Part shown: positions 24,711 through 33,811 of the stretch, piece by piece | Layout: each line of letters starts with the position of its first letter | Position numbering within the stretch: the stretch's first letter is position 1 | From: Paenibacillus sp. sptzw28 | GTDB lineage: Bacteria > Bacillota > Bacilli > Paenibacillales > Paenibacillaceae | Assembly (NCBI RefSeq): GCF_019550795.1 | Contig: NZ_CP080545.1 | Span: 5,809,501-5,873,500, forward strand | Length of the DNA stretch: 64,000 nt | Direction of reading: 5' to 3' | Notes under the pieces: model-generated | Told to the model about the DNA's origin: nothing | The model's database searches: none | Seen by the model: only the letters and a program-made list of their open reading frames with translations | Made by a program: the position numbers and the translations under genes

Positions 24711-26402
24711 TTATCGCCCTCCCATCGTTACTTCCAACATTAGACCAAGACACCGATGTAACCGTTCCAACGAGAGAACCCCGGCTTTTTCCGCGTTTAG
24801 AGCTTGCTCCAGCAGCGCGACTGCAGAGGCAGCCATCACTGGATCATTGGGCGATCCTCCCTTGGGAAACGGGAATAGCCGGCTCAACTCTCCCAACGAC
24901 GCAGCAGCAGCTTCGTACTGTGCTGCGGCTTCGGCCGCGACTGCCGCCGCTTCGGTGCGTCCGGCTTCTTCCGTCAGCTTACGCCCAAGCCCCCGCACGA
25001 ATTCGGCAGCATGCTTTCTGGCATCCACTGCGACCTCCAAGGTATACGCATTGCCCAAGGGATCGACGCAGCGCCTATTAAAGGCGTCCTTCCAGCAATC
25101 ATAGGCGGCTAACCCGCACACATACCCGACGAATGTCATCTCCCCGTATGCATGCCGGATGATCATATCGAGCGCATTCCGGACCGAATCCCAGTAGTCC
25201 CACTCGCTGTACGGTGTCTGACCGGTTATGGAAAGAACGAACAGTCCGCCCGATGCACCGCGGCCGAACCGGTCGTATGGGATAGCTTTCTTTGCCCGCG
25301 CGTCTTCTGCGTACAACAGCTGCTTCGCGTCGTCGTAACCGTAGATAATACCGAATTCGGGCGTGAACAAATCCCAGGCAATGACCGGCATCCCGCGCGA
25401 TATGGAGCGCCTGATGTGCGCAATTCCTTTGTTCAGCATGAATGGCGACGGAGGCGCACCGCCGTCGCCCGCATGCTCGCTCTCCAGACCCAAGTTAAGC
25501 AGTCCGTCCCGAAACTTTGATTCCCAGAAATACATCGTCGGTCCCGTCACGTCGATGCATTCCTCCTCAATCGTTAACCGGAACGCTTGTCCCGTCAGCC
25601 CCATAACGTCCGTCAGCGTGTATCCTTCCTGCCCTACGCATGGCAGCACGGCATAGACCGCACCGGCGAATGACGTTTTGCACCGCTTCCATTCACCGGA
25701 ACGAGGCCCTTTCCTCAGCGGCAGCTCCGCCCTTTCGGGCACGCCGTTATCCCTTCGTTCAGTGACATATTCCCGAAGGCGCACACGTACGCGCTCTTCC
25801 CGGATTTTCTGCCTTGCGCGGGCCAGCGACTGGTAAACGTTATCGGTCGTTGTATCGAATAAGCGGGCAATTTCCCCGGGCGACAGCTCCCGGAAGAAGT
25901 GGGCTTCGAAAACCGCCCGTTCTTTCACCGCGAGACAGCGGAGAAGATGGCGTATGGTCTGGAGGAACTCTTGATGCGCCAGCTGCACGGAGGGATCGCC
26001 GCCTTCGCCGGTCCGGTCCTTTTGCCCGCACATATAGTGCAGAATGCTGTCCAGATCGGACCAATTGACGCCATTCGCCTCTCCCCCCGCTGACCTGAAT
26101 CCGGTGAAGGTGCGCTCTCGTCCTGAATTCTCCCCTTTGCGCAGCTTCATGAGTGCCTCGTTACGAACAATCCGGTGCAGCCACGGCAGGAAACGGTCCA
26201 TGTCCGCCAGTGTTCCGAAATGCATGAAAGCCCGCAGCAGCGCTTCCTGGACGATGTCCTCGGCCAAGTGCGGATCGCGGGCCACGTTACGCGCCCAATC
26301 GAAAGCCTTCGCACGATGCCTGCGCACCAGTTCCCCGAACGCGTCCCGGTCTCCGCCGCGCGCCCGATCAATCAAATCGCTGTCCGTTAACGCGCAGTCC
26401 AT
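24711..26402 (-). CDS. ECF sigma factor fused to a papain/C39-like domain
   Basis: 563 residues. Region 2 spans about 8-80 (DAFGELVRRHRAKAF, AEDIVQEALLRAF, FLPWLHRIVRNEA) and region 4 about 155-210 (FRELSPGEIARLFDTTTDNV then YQSLARARQKIREE). From about 235 a C-terminal domain of 330 residues repeats the blocks of the two downstream genes (IYGYDDAKQLL, LAAYDCWKDAFNRR, LFPFPKGG). ATG 26402 has AGGAGGGG 8 nt upstream. Classical ECF factors stop near 200 residues; here the extension could replace a separate anti-sigma factor. No anti-sigma gene is nearby. Confidence 0.85.
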   Translation of the reverse strand: MDCALTDSDLIDRARGGDRDAFGELVRRHRAKAFDWARNVARDPHLAEDIVQEALLRAFMHFGTLADMDRFLPWLHRIVRNEALMKLRKGENSGRERTFTGFRSAGGEANGVNWSDLDSILHYMCGQKDRTGEGGDPSVQLAHQEFLQTIRHLLRCLAVKERAVFEAHFFRELSPGEIARLFDTTTDNVYQSLARARQKIREERVRVRLREYVTERRDNGVPERAELPLRKGPRSGEWKRCKTSFAGAVYAVLPCVGQEGYTLTDVMGLTGQAFRLTIEEECIDVTGPTMYFWESKFRDGLLNLGLESEHAGDGGAPPSPFMLNKGIAHIRRSISRGMPVIAWDLFTPEFGIIYGYDDAKQLLYAEDARAKKAIPYDRFGRGASGGLFVLSITGQTPYSEWDYWDSVRNALDMIIRHAYGEMTFVGYVCGLAAYDCWKDAFNRRCVDPLGNAYTLEVAVDARKHAAEFVRGLGRKLTEEAGRTEAAAVAAEAAAQYEAAAASLGELSRLFPFPKGGSPNDPVMAASAVALLEQALNAEKAGVLSLERLHRCLGLMLEVTMGGR

Positions 26403-26684
26403 CGTTTTCCCCTCCTGATTACTAGATGTACGAGGCAAACAAAATCTGAGGCGAAAAATCCAATTTGAAAATTTATTTGGGAGAAATTTCATCGTACAGA
26501 TCATTTACTCTTAATTTTCCGGCTTGGTAGAAACTTTTATTTGAACAACGGCTTCAAAAAAGCCGATCGCATCCTGTATACGCAAGAGGATGGGAACGGC
26601 ATGCAGCGAAATTCACAATATTCATTCCAAGCATTACTATGGACGCATAATTACAGATCCGGATAAAACGCTGGAATGGAAGCA
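26403..26684. other. Intergenic region with a decayed coding tail
   Basis: This holds the promoter region of the sigma operon on the minus strand; no clear -35/-10 is seen. At 26610-26687 a plus-strand frame reads HYYGRIITDPDKTLEWKH and stop without any start, probably the tail of a lost gene. A short hairpin CGGCTT/AAGCCG (26549-26565) is also present. Confidence 0.4.
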
Positions 26685-27134
26685 TTAAAGCTTCATCTCA
26701 TGCGTCACTCTTGCATCATCAGTCCTCGCACTAAACCCAAGCGACCTGTAAAACCGGTCCGCCTCGGGGTTTGACGTACGAAGCACCGCATAATCATAAT
26801 GCTGCCGGGCCAACTCAAGTACTGCGCCCATCATTCGCCTTCCTGCTCCGGACCGGCGGTGAAGCTGCGACACATATACTCGCCTGACCCGGCCAACTGG
26901 GGCATTCTGCCGGTCGCAGTGGTCCCTGTTCAAGCCGCCGATTCCGATCACTTCCCCGTCCATGACAGCCGCAAACAAAGCTTCCCCTTCACGGCCGAAA
27001 CGATTGGCACCGCTCTCGTAAACATCAATCAAGCGCCTCAGATGACGATACCCTTCCCGCTCGCTTTCTTCCACTAACCGAATAATCTCGGCCTTATTCA
27101 AACAATCCAGCTGTTGAATTTGTAGTTGCCGCAT
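26685..27134 (-). CDS. GNAT N-acetyltransferase
   Basis: 149 residues: VRRVYVSQLHRRSGAGRRMMGAV carries the acetyl-CoA loop RRSGAGRR, and NPEADRFYRSLGF the C-terminal signature. The N terminus, RQLQIQQLDCLNKAEIIRLVEESEREG, is longer than in minimal GNATs. Substrate not predictable. Monocistronic; GC-rich, like the host. Confidence 0.85.
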   Translation of the reverse strand: MRQLQIQQLDCLNKAEIIRLVEESEREGYRHLRRLIDVYESGANRFGREGEALFAAVMDGEVIGIGGLNRDHCDRQNAPVGRVRRVYVSQLHRRSGAGRRMMGAVLELARQHYDYAVLRTSNPEADRFYRSLGFSARTDDARVTHEMKL

Positions 27135-27191
27135 TTGCTTGTACCACTCTCTTCAAATAAAAGTCGTGATCCATCCATATCAACAGGCCGC

Positions 27192-27575
27192 CTAAGAATC
27201 TGTCTTTTTGATTTTTACAGCTGATGTCTGAGCGGGATAAGAATCCAGGGCTTCATTAAACCAAACATCAACCATGTCCCCGAGTTGAAACCGGCGCGTG
27301 TTTACATTGCTTATCCAATATACATTCGGATATTTGCCGGACTTTAACAGATCGTTCACCGGAATGGTTCGGTCTTCCTCTAATAGCCCTCCGATAACAA
27401 GCACACTGTCAAGCTTTTTGTCCATTTGGACGATGGTGCCGGTCAGATTCGGATTTTCTTCAATAGGGGTAAACGGATTGCGGCTTACTACTACTCCCTG
27501 CGTAATATAAACGGTCAACATACACAGCAGGGCGGCACCAAGAAGCAGCAGTGCGAATAAATCCGGACGCTTCAC
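27192..27575 (-). CDS. DUF3221 membrane-anchored protein
   Basis: 127 residues with an N-terminal signal anchor (LFALLLLGAALLCMLTVYI). The extracytoplasmic part has the DUF3221 pattern: LTGTIVQMD, VLVIGGL, VYWISNVN, FQLGDMVDVWFNE and SYPAQTSAVKI. Members are small secreted Bacillales proteins of unknown function. It follows the GNAT/phosphatase/VOC operon by 19 bp and may be its last gene. Confidence 0.8.
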   Translation of the reverse strand: MKRPDLFALLLLGAALLCMLTVYITQGVVVSRNPFTPIEENPNLTGTIVQMDKKLDSVLVIGGLLEEDRTIPVNDLLKSGKYPNVYWISNVNTRRFQLGDMVDVWFNEALDSYPAQTSAVKIKKTDS

Positions 27576-27593
27576 ACCATCACCTGCCCAATA

Positions 27594-28013
27594 TTATGTA
27601 TTTGCGGAGAAAATAATAATGCCGTCTCTTTTCATCCATCCGGCACGATTCCAGAACCTGCTGCCGATTTCATTATCTGCAACCACGAACAGGTGACACT
27701 TCATAATACCTGCGGCCTGAAGCGCCGCCAGGCTAAGATCCACAAGCCTTTTGCCGATTCCATGGCCCCTTCGCTCAGGCAGCACCGCAGCATGGTAAAT
27801 ATAGCCTCTCCTGCCGTCATGTCCGCACAATATCGTGCCGATGATCCGGCCGCCCTCTTCGCAAACAAAGCTGCAGCCCGGATTGCGCTCCAGATAACCG
27901 TCAATCGCCTGCTTGGAATCGGCATCGCTCAGTACCATCCCTTCGGTCTCGGTCCAAAGCGAATAGGATGCTTCATAATCGTCTATCGTCATTTCCCGAA
28001 AGCTCAAACCCAT
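27594..28013 (-). CDS. GNAT N-acetyltransferase
   Basis: 139 residues: IYHAAVLPERRGHGIGKRLVDLS includes the acetyl-CoA loop RRGHGIGKR, and GSRFWNRAGWMKRDGI the tail. ATG 28013 has GGGAGG 10 nt upstream and begins 5 bp after the phosphatase stop. Part of an operon YfiT - VOC - histidine phosphatase - GNAT. Confidence 0.85.
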   Translation of the reverse strand: MGLSFREMTIDDYEASYSLWTETEGMVLSDADSKQAIDGYLERNPGCSFVCEEGGRIIGTILCGHDGRRGYIYHAAVLPERRGHGIGKRLVDLSLAALQAAGIMKCHLFVVADNEIGSRFWNRAGWMKRDGIIIFSANT

Positions 28014-28018
28014 CTGCT

Positions 28019-28591
28019 TTAAGCCTCCCACAACCGCTTAACCGCGATAAGCCGCTCGCCATCGAAATCCAATCGGTAGATGTCCGGCTTGCTCGTACTG
28101 TTCCAGAAATCATAGCCGTAACTTTCGTCAAAGTAGTTCATAATAATCGTCATGATGTTACCGTGTGTGCCTATTGCAATCTTCCTGCCCGCATACTCCT
28201 GCAGCAGCCTGCGAATAACCGGAATTGCCCGTTCCTGCACATGTCTTGTCGATTCGCCGCCTGGAAGAGCGTAATCCTTATCGATAAAAGATTGCTTGAT
28301 CGCGCCCTCGAGCTCTTCCCAGGCCGTACGGTAGTCGAGCCCTTCAATCGCCCGCTCCCGCAGTTCCTCGAAGCGGGTTACGGTTAGCCCTCGCTCATCG
28401 GCAACGCCCTGCACTGTGAGCACGGCTCTCTCATACGAGCTCGACACCACCACGTCGACCTGCTCCGGACGCATAATTTCATTTATAGTCAGAACTGCTT
28501 CATGCCCCGCTTCAGATAGACCGCGCGTGCTCTCTTCTCCATGCACGAACGGAGATTCCGCATGCCTGATCATGTAAATATGGGTTGTCAT
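28019..28591 (-). CDS. Histidine phosphatase family protein
   Basis: 190 residues: RHAES at 9-13 provides the phosphorylated histidine, SSSYERAVLTVQ the second arginine, and GTHGNIMTII the late catalytic histidine. Fits the small phosphoglycerate-mutase-like phosphatases. Its ATG overlaps the stop of the VOC gene (TAATG), indicating coupling. Confidence 0.87.
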   Translation of the reverse strand: MTTHIYMIRHAESPFVHGEESTRGLSEAGHEAVLTINEIMRPEQVDVVVSSSYERAVLTVQGVADERGLTVTRFEELRERAIEGLDYRTAWEELEGAIKQSFIDKDYALPGGESTRHVQERAIPVIRRLLQEYAGRKIAIGTHGNIMTIIMNYFDESYGYDFWNSTSKPDIYRLDFDGERLIAVKRLWEA

Positions 28592-29277
28592 TATAAGTCT
28601 CCTTTAGCGGTATGAATCGTGTATGAGCCCTGCCTGAACGTCTTCGCGGCTTCCCGCGGAGCCTCTATCGTAACTTCAAGCGGAAAAACTTCCACTTTCT
28701 TATCCGAGCCCAGCCAGTCACGGTTCAGCCCGGATAAAATAATCAGCCCGTGCGCATCTCCTACCGGAATGAACACCTCATTGCTGTTCCTATAAACTTG
28801 TAATCCGAATTGCTCACAGAGAGCTTCTGAGGTTGCCTGAACAGAGGTTACCCCAAGACCAATTTCACTGACGCACAATATATCCGTCAAATCAAATTCG
28901 CCGCCGGAATCGGATTTAAGTCGGTGGTGTGCGATAAACTCGACGACATTGCCGGCCGGATCGTAAAAGTAGATCGAGTCCGAATCCCACGAACTCGAAT
29001 AGTATTGCTTTTGACCGTTAATGAGGTTAATCGTAAGCTCTCTATCTTCCAGCCACCGGATCGCACTGTCTATCTTATGCTCTGAAATGTTGAAAGCAAA
29101 ATGGTAATAAGGCCTTTCATCATCATTTCCAGCAATAAATGTTAATGCCGAACTACCCGCCTGTATTGTTACTTCAGCTTCGCCTTTCGATGTAATAGGC
29201 AGTCCAAACAAACGACCGTAGAAATCGGTCATCGCCTCAACGTCGTGCGTCAATAACTTAATGCCATTAATGTTCAT
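28591..29277 (-). CDS. VOC (glyoxalase/dioxygenase superfamily) protein
   Basis: 228 residues with two VOC modules. The first is clear: GIKLLTHDVEAMTDFYGRLFGLP, then IYFYDPAGNVVEFIAHHRL, giving metal-ligand His/Glu positions. The second half (EIGLGVTSVQATSEALCEQFGLQVY) is more diverged. It may act on a reactive aldehyde or antibiotic, but the substrate is unknown. Start 11 bp after the YfiT-type gene. Confidence 0.85.
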   Translation of the reverse strand: MNINGIKLLTHDVEAMTDFYGRLFGLPITSKGEAEVTIQAGSSALTFIAGNDDERPYYHFAFNISEHKIDSAIRWLEDRELTINLINGQKQYYSSSWDSDSIYFYDPAGNVVEFIAHHRLKSDSGGEFDLTDILCVSEIGLGVTSVQATSEALCEQFGLQVYRNSNEVFIPVGDAHGLIILSGLNRDWLGSDKKVEVFPLEVTIEAPREAAKTFRQGSYTIHTAKGDL

Positions 29278-29288
29278 CGTCTTCGCCT

Positions 29289-29819
29289 CTATTCCTGCCA
29301 GCCCATCCGCTCACGCAGCGACGTGATGTGGGCAATGTGATGAAGATTATGCCAAGCGAAGAAGGACAGTGCGCCATCCAGCGTCCACAGACCGTTCTTC
29401 GGATGACGGTATCCGCGGGTGAAATCCTGCGCAGGCGTCGAATTAAGGAGCAGTACCCAGCGCTGGTGCAGCTGATCATGAAGCGACAGTGAGAGCTCGA
29501 TCGGCGCGCTCTTCGTGTCAGGCAGTTCAGCCCAGCCTTCTTCGTCAAACGGTCTGACCATAGGCTCGTCTTCCGTAAGCAGCAGCTTGGTGCGGATATA
29601 ACAGTTCATATCCGCGTCCGCGAGATGGTGCACAACCTGTCTGACCGTCCAGCCGTCCGGCCGGTATGGCGTATCCAGCTGCTCATCAGTTAAATCGGCA
29701 GCCGCCTGCCGAAGCTGCGAAGGCGCTTGCTCCAATACGCGAATGAAGCCTCTCCGCGCTTCTTCGTCTGCCTTTTCCGCCAGTTTAAATGCACCGATAG
29801 GGTATCGCAGTTGTTCCAT
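29289..29819 (-). CDS. yfiT: YfiT-type bacillithiol transferase (DinB superfamily)
   Basis: 176 residues beginning MEQLRYPIGAF, the hallmark YfiT start. GWTVRQVVHHLADADMNCYIR and FFAWHNLHHIAHITSLRER give the three-His metal site. YfiT-type enzymes attach bacillithiol to electrophiles, which supports a Bacillales host. ATG 29819 is chosen because GGGAGG lies 9 nt upstream. Confidence 0.87.
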   Translation of the reverse strand: MEQLRYPIGAFKLAEKADEEARRGFIRVLEQAPSQLRQAAADLTDEQLDTPYRPDGWTVRQVVHHLADADMNCYIRTKLLLTEDEPMVRPFDEEGWAELPDTKSAPIELSLSLHDQLHQRWVLLLNSTPAQDFTRGYRHPKNGLWTLDGALSFFAWHNLHHIAHITSLRERMGWQE

Positions 29820-29954
29820 AGCATTCATCCTCCCACTTGTCTCAATTTCTCTCATCATACGTTATGCCATAATGTTACAATACAGGTGATTCAACGTCCA
29901 CCACCCGGGGGATTAACCTTCATAAACACAATTCCATGAATGGAGCGTGCGCCA

Positions 29955-30761
29955 ATGTTGGATTTATATCGCTTGGACAAGAATCAGCAGCTTGACCTGA
30001 AGGATTTCAATCCGGACGACACCGCTTCCTTCCGCAGCAAGGAGGATGTTCAAGAGGAATTCTCGCATCTGAAGGAGCAGCTGCAGGAGGAGCAGGAGAA
30101 GCTTTTTGCAGGGAAGACGCACGGTATCCTGATTTTGTTTCAAGGTATGGATTGCAGCGGCAAGGACGGCGTTATCAATAAGGTGCTCTCGAACTTGAAT
30201 CCCCAAGGCTTCAGGGCGGAGAGCTTCAAGAAACCGACCACTGACGAGGCATCCCACGATTTTTTATGGCGCACCCACAAAGTTACGCCTGCCAAGGGCT
30301 ACCTGACCGCTTTCAACCGTTCTTATTATGAGGATGTGCTGATTACAAGAGTTCACAGGCTTATTGACGATGAAGAGGCGGCAAGCCGGATGAAGCATAT
30401 CCGGCATTTCGAGAAGCTGCTGCAGGACAGCAGCGTTATGGTCATTAAAATCTTCCTGCATATCTCCCCCGAATTCCAGCTGGAGAAGATTAAAGAGCGG
30501 ATTGAGAACCCCGAGAAGCTGTGGAAGTTCGACCCGTCCGACCTTGAGGAGCGCAGATACTGGAACTCGTATCTTAAAGCTTATGAGGATGTTTTTGCCC
30601 GTACAGGGTCAAAACAGTGTCCATGGTATATCGTTCCGTCAAACAACCGCTGGTTCCGCGACTATCTGGTGCTAAAAATCATTGTTTCATCATTGAAGGA
30701 GTTGAAGCTGTCTTATCCGAAGGTCGACCTAGACTCTTTCGGGACGTTAGGGCGGGAATAG
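29955..30761 (+). CDS. ppk2: Polyphosphate kinase 2 (PPK2)
   Basis: 268 residues. Walker A FQGMDCSGKDG at about 62-72, then HKVTPAKGYLTAFNRSYYEDVL with the PPK2 lid and FDPSDLEERRYW. Transfers phosphate between polyphosphate and nucleotides. ATG 29955 has GGAG 9 nt upstream; the earlier ATG 29940 has no ribosome site. Divergent from the YfiT operon. Confidence 0.92.
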   Translation: MLDLYRLDKNQQLDLKDFNPDDTASFRSKEDVQEEFSHLKEQLQEEQEKLFAGKTHGILILFQGMDCSGKDGVINKVLSNLNPQGFRAESFKKPTTDEASHDFLWRTHKVTPAKGYLTAFNRSYYEDVLITRVHRLIDDEEAASRMKHIRHFEKLLQDSSVMVIKIFLHISPEFQLEKIKERIENPEKLWKFDPSDLEERRYWNSYLKAYEDVFARTGSKQCPWYIVPSNNRWFRDYLVLKIIVSSLKELKLSYPKVDLDSFGTLGRE

Positions 30762-30829
30762 AGCAGGAAGACGGCGGGCAGGTCCGAGCGTGAAATCGGC
30801 ACTCGCACGATATTCGACATGCAGTCCAG

Positions 30830-31504
30830 CTATTTGCGCTGGACATAGAGGCCGTCTTCTTCCGACCATTCCGCATAGATTACGTCGGCAAGATGCGTAA
30901 TTCCCTGGGCCTGCAGCTCTCGAAGCAGCCATGCTTCGTCACGGCCGATCTCTTGAAGCTCTTCCTTCTCGATAAATCCTTTATCTATAAGAATACGGGG
31001 AAGCTGCACCGGCTTCTCCGTCAGCCGGAGGTCCGCGCGGGTAACGCTGTCGGCAGCGGACGTTTTAAGCACGCTAAGATTGCCGTTCGTCTCGAATATC
31101 GCGTACGCCACTTCCTGTACGCTGAACACATTTTGCTCCCGCAGCATCATGCCGACCTGGTGCATATCCAGCTTGTTGCGTCTCATCGCCCGCTCGTCAA
31201 TGCGCCCGTCCCGGATGATAATATCCGGCCTGCCGCTAAGCGGAGTAGATAACCAAGGAAGAAACTGCACCACCTGCTCCAGCAGCAGCGAAAGCGCCAT
31301 CCAAAGCGCCAACGCAAATATCAGCTCCCCGTAGGTTGCTTCTCTATCGTAAATCGTGTTGCCTACCAGCTCGCTGAGCATGAGCGACGATATGAAATCG
31401 AATGGCGTCAGCTGCGAGATTTCTTTCTTGCCAAGCAGCTTGGTCATGAACCAAAGCCCGAAAAATGCGGTTACCAGCTTGACCGTAATGTACATATAAT
31501 CCAT
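30830..31504 (-). CDS. DUF421 (YetF/YcaP-type) membrane protein
   Basis: 224 residues: two or three N-terminal helices (VKLVTAFFGLWFMTKLLGKKEI, FDFISSLMLSELVGNTIYD) and a cytoplasmic domain with IIIRDGRIDERAMRRNKL and PRILIDKGFIEKEELQEIGRDE. This is the DUF421 pattern found in spore-former membrane proteins. Convergent with ppk2, 68 bp apart and with no clear terminator between. Confidence 0.88.
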   Translation of the reverse strand: MDYMYITVKLVTAFFGLWFMTKLLGKKEISQLTPFDFISSLMLSELVGNTIYDREATYGELIFALALWMALSLLLEQVVQFLPWLSTPLSGRPDIIIRDGRIDERAMRRNKLDMHQVGMMLREQNVFSVQEVAYAIFETNGNLSVLKTSAADSVTRADLRLTEKPVQLPRILIDKGFIEKEELQEIGRDEAWLLRELQAQGITHLADVIYAEWSEEDGLYVQRK

Positions 31505-31622
31505 GCGTATCCCCCCATCGTTCTCACTATCCATCCTTAACCATGGATAATGGGGACGAACCGGGCTCTAAAACAAAAGGACGCAGACCTTTTTCCGGTA
31601 TACGCCCTTACGCTCTCTTATA

Positions 31623-32153
31623 TCAGCATAATGAAATTGCCCTTTTTCTCAGCCATCGCATCTGCCCTCTATGATTGATTTCATCTTCATATACGTGGAA
31701 CCACATGAAATAATGATTCGCCTGCTTGCCGCCCCAGAAAGGACTTTCCACATACAGCCACTCATCGCTGCGTTTCCGGAATTCATTAAGCGTGCTTTGC
31801 CTCATCGCATCAAGCTCATTTATATAGAAATCCAGAGAGTAACCTTTTATTTCTTTGCGGCCCAAATCCCCGAGCTCGAAAGCCGGCTGCCATTTCTGAA
31901 GCTCTTCGGCATTCGGTTTTCTTCTCTCAAACGTTTCCAGCTGGTAGCCAAGCTCGACGGCCGCAAGATGCATTAATAATGAGCCGATTGAATTGCTCTG
32001 GTCATCATGAAGATAGTCCAGCTGCTGTGTAGTAAGTCCCTTTACCGTATTCAGTGTCGTCATCCGGGCATAGTTCATCATCGACACCAATCTGCCGATT
32101 TGCGGAGTAAATCCATCCACGTCGGTTATTAGATAAAGTCTCTCATTGTCCAT
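31623..32153 (-). CDS. DinB-like protein (DUF664 type)
   Basis: 176 residues. Motifs MMNYARMTTLNTVKGL, DDQSNSIGSLLMHLAAVE and a terminal FHVYEDEINHRGQMRWLRKR with the closing His/Arg. It is a close paralogue of the gene at 57636. Metal-dependent hydrolase or thiol transferase by family; substrate unknown. It follows the nucleotidyltransferase gene by 3 bp, so they are co-transcribed. Confidence 0.85.
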   Translation of the reverse strand: MDNERLYLITDVDGFTPQIGRLVSMMNYARMTTLNTVKGLTTQQLDYLHDDQSNSIGSLLMHLAAVELGYQLETFERRKPNAEELQKWQPAFELGDLGRKEIKGYSLDFYINELDAMRQSTLNEFRKRSDEWLYVESPFWGGKQANHYFMWFHVYEDEINHRGQMRWLRKRAISLC

Positions 32154-32156
32154 CGT

Positions 32157-32978
32157 TCACATTCCTCTCGTCTTAAAATCCTCGCGCACTTTGTGGTCCT
32201 CCGAAAGGCAGTTCGTCCAATGTTGTTTAGCAGCTCGCAGGAAAAAGACACCTTCTTGAATGACTGCAAGTGCTTTATCCACTGAATTTTCTTGCGGATA
32301 GTAATCAAGTAAAGCTTGATGAAAGGATTGAATTGCTGTTCCTGCGGAGCACATTCCTAACAAAGATATTGCTTCTTGCTTACTCAGATTCCATATTTTA
32401 ATGCCATCCTTGTGAATAACGGTTAACAATTGAAATAATACCGGCCATACGATGGTGCATAACAGCCTTGCACTTCTTTCGATCCGGTCCTCCCCATGGT
32501 CAAACAACCGGTGTGGGTCAAACGCATTATCAGGATTTAATTCACTTAACGCCTTCACAGCATCAGTGAGCAGCTGCCCGCTTGTCGCTTCTGGAACAAG
32601 GAGTCTCCCTGCAATTAACCGATAGGTGCCTTTTATAGGGCCTAAATAGGAATTGGTCTGAGGCGTGAGAACGCTAAACTGTATGTATCGAAAAGGTTCT
32701 ACATTAATTTTGGACAAATCCTTATGAATATCTAGACACAGCTCTAAAGGCAGCTTCTTCCCTTCATTTAGGATCGAGTCTTCTAAATAAAGAATGAAAT
32801 CTATATCGCTGCAGCCTTGAATAAATCCGCCTTTGACGGCAGACCCTTGGACAATCAACCCGATAAACGCAGAACTTGTGTGATTTAGTATTACGCGACG
32901 CACTTCCTCGATAATTCGTTCGGCGTACTGAACTGGTTCCAGACATATCCCCCCAACCCAAAGAAATAAATTAAGCAA
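32157..32978 (-). CDS. Nucleotidyltransferase-fold protein
   Basis: 273 residues. The minimal nucleotidyltransferase motif GSAVKGGFIQGCSDIDF (about 46-62) has the G-S and D-x-D triad of aminoglycoside nucleotidyltransferase/MNT proteins. The remaining helices resemble an accessory domain. The start is uncertain: TTG 32978 is used, with AAGGATATGGGA upstream. No resistance assignment is possible by eye. Confidence 0.78.
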   Translation of the reverse strand: MLNLFLWVGGICLEPVQYAERIIEEVRRVILNHTSSAFIGLIVQGSAVKGGFIQGCSDIDFILYLEDSILNEGKKLPLELCLDIHKDLSKINVEPFRYIQFSVLTPQTNSYLGPIKGTYRLIAGRLLVPEATSGQLLTDAVKALSELNPDNAFDPHRLFDHGEDRIERSARLLCTIVWPVLFQLLTVIHKDGIKIWNLSKQEAISLLGMCSAGTAIQSFHQALLDYYPQENSVDKALAVIQEGVFFLRAAKQHWTNCLSEDHKVREDFKTRGM

Positions 32979-33089
32979 TCATCCCATATCCTTACATTCA
33001 TGTCAACAAAAAAAACGTTATCAACTTGGTCTTCCCGATTGAATAGGCTAATATCATCCGCAGCACTTATTAGAAAGGTGTGTATAATC

Positions 33090-33710
33090 ATGGCGTTTCA
33101 GTTCCCGGCAGGAATTCAAACCGGCTCAATCATTTCGCTCGGCATAACCATTTACTATCCGCATGTTATCGGAATGCCGAATCTGAACATCCAGGAACAA
33201 ATTAACCGGACAATATTGAATACTGTCTATGACATGCAGCAGGAGCAAAACAAGGTTCAAACCGGCACCAATATGCAGGTTACCGGCCATTACGAAATCA
33301 AGACGAACGAACGCGGCATTCTCAGCCTGATTCTCAGCAACTACGCCTATTCGAAGCCAATGGCACACGGTTTTACGGTTGCAAAATCGCTGACCTTTGA
33401 CATAAATACAGGCCGGACCTACAACCTATCCGACCTGTTCAAACCCGGCTCCGGCTATGTGGCTGTACTCTCCGGTCTTATCAACCAGCAAATCAGGCAA
33501 AGAGACCTCCCTCTGTTGAACGGCTTTACCGCCATCAAACCAAACCAGGATTACTATTTGGCGGATAAATCGCTCGTCGTTTATTTTCAGCTGTACGAAA
33601 TTACCCCTTACTATGTGGGCTTCCCGATGTTCCCGATTTCCAATTATCAAGTACTTTCGATGGCCGTGGCCAACGGACCGCTCGATATCCTCTCCGTAGA
33701 TGTGGTTTAA
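33090..33710 (+). CDS. DUF3298/DUF4163-type protein
   Basis: 206 residues. Opens with PAGIQTGSIISLGITIYYPHV and NIQEQINRTILNTVYD (DUF4163-like), then HGFTVAKSLTFDINTGRTYNLSDLFKPGSGYV and YYLADKSLVVYFQLYEITPYYVG, the DUF3298 part seen in RsiV and PdaC proteins. No signal peptide is visible, which is odd for this group. ATG 33090 has AAAGGTG about 9 nt upstream. Confidence 0.8.
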   Translation: MAFQFPAGIQTGSIISLGITIYYPHVIGMPNLNIQEQINRTILNTVYDMQQEQNKVQTGTNMQVTGHYEIKTNERGILSLILSNYAYSKPMAHGFTVAKSLTFDINTGRTYNLSDLFKPGSGYVAVLSGLINQQIRQRDLPLLNGFTAIKPNQDYYLADKSLVVYFQLYEITPYYVGFPMFPISNYQVLSMAVANGPLDILSVDVV

Positions 33711-33811
33711 CGCGGAACAAGGCTGCCGGAGGTGGATCTGATCGATCACTCCGCAGCAGCCCAGTGGTTGCGATTGAGCTCCTGTATTAACTCACTTTAA
33801 ACACAAAACAT

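Noticed and set aside
24308..25081. 257-codon plus-strand ORF
   Set aside because: Opposite-strand shadow of the GC-rich paralogue and sigma fusion genes; Arg/Pro-rich, no ribosome site.
28019..29819. Antibiotic-resistance operon
   Set aside because: VOC, GNAT and bacillithiol-transferase genes together resemble detoxification sets, but no specific resistance signature can be read.
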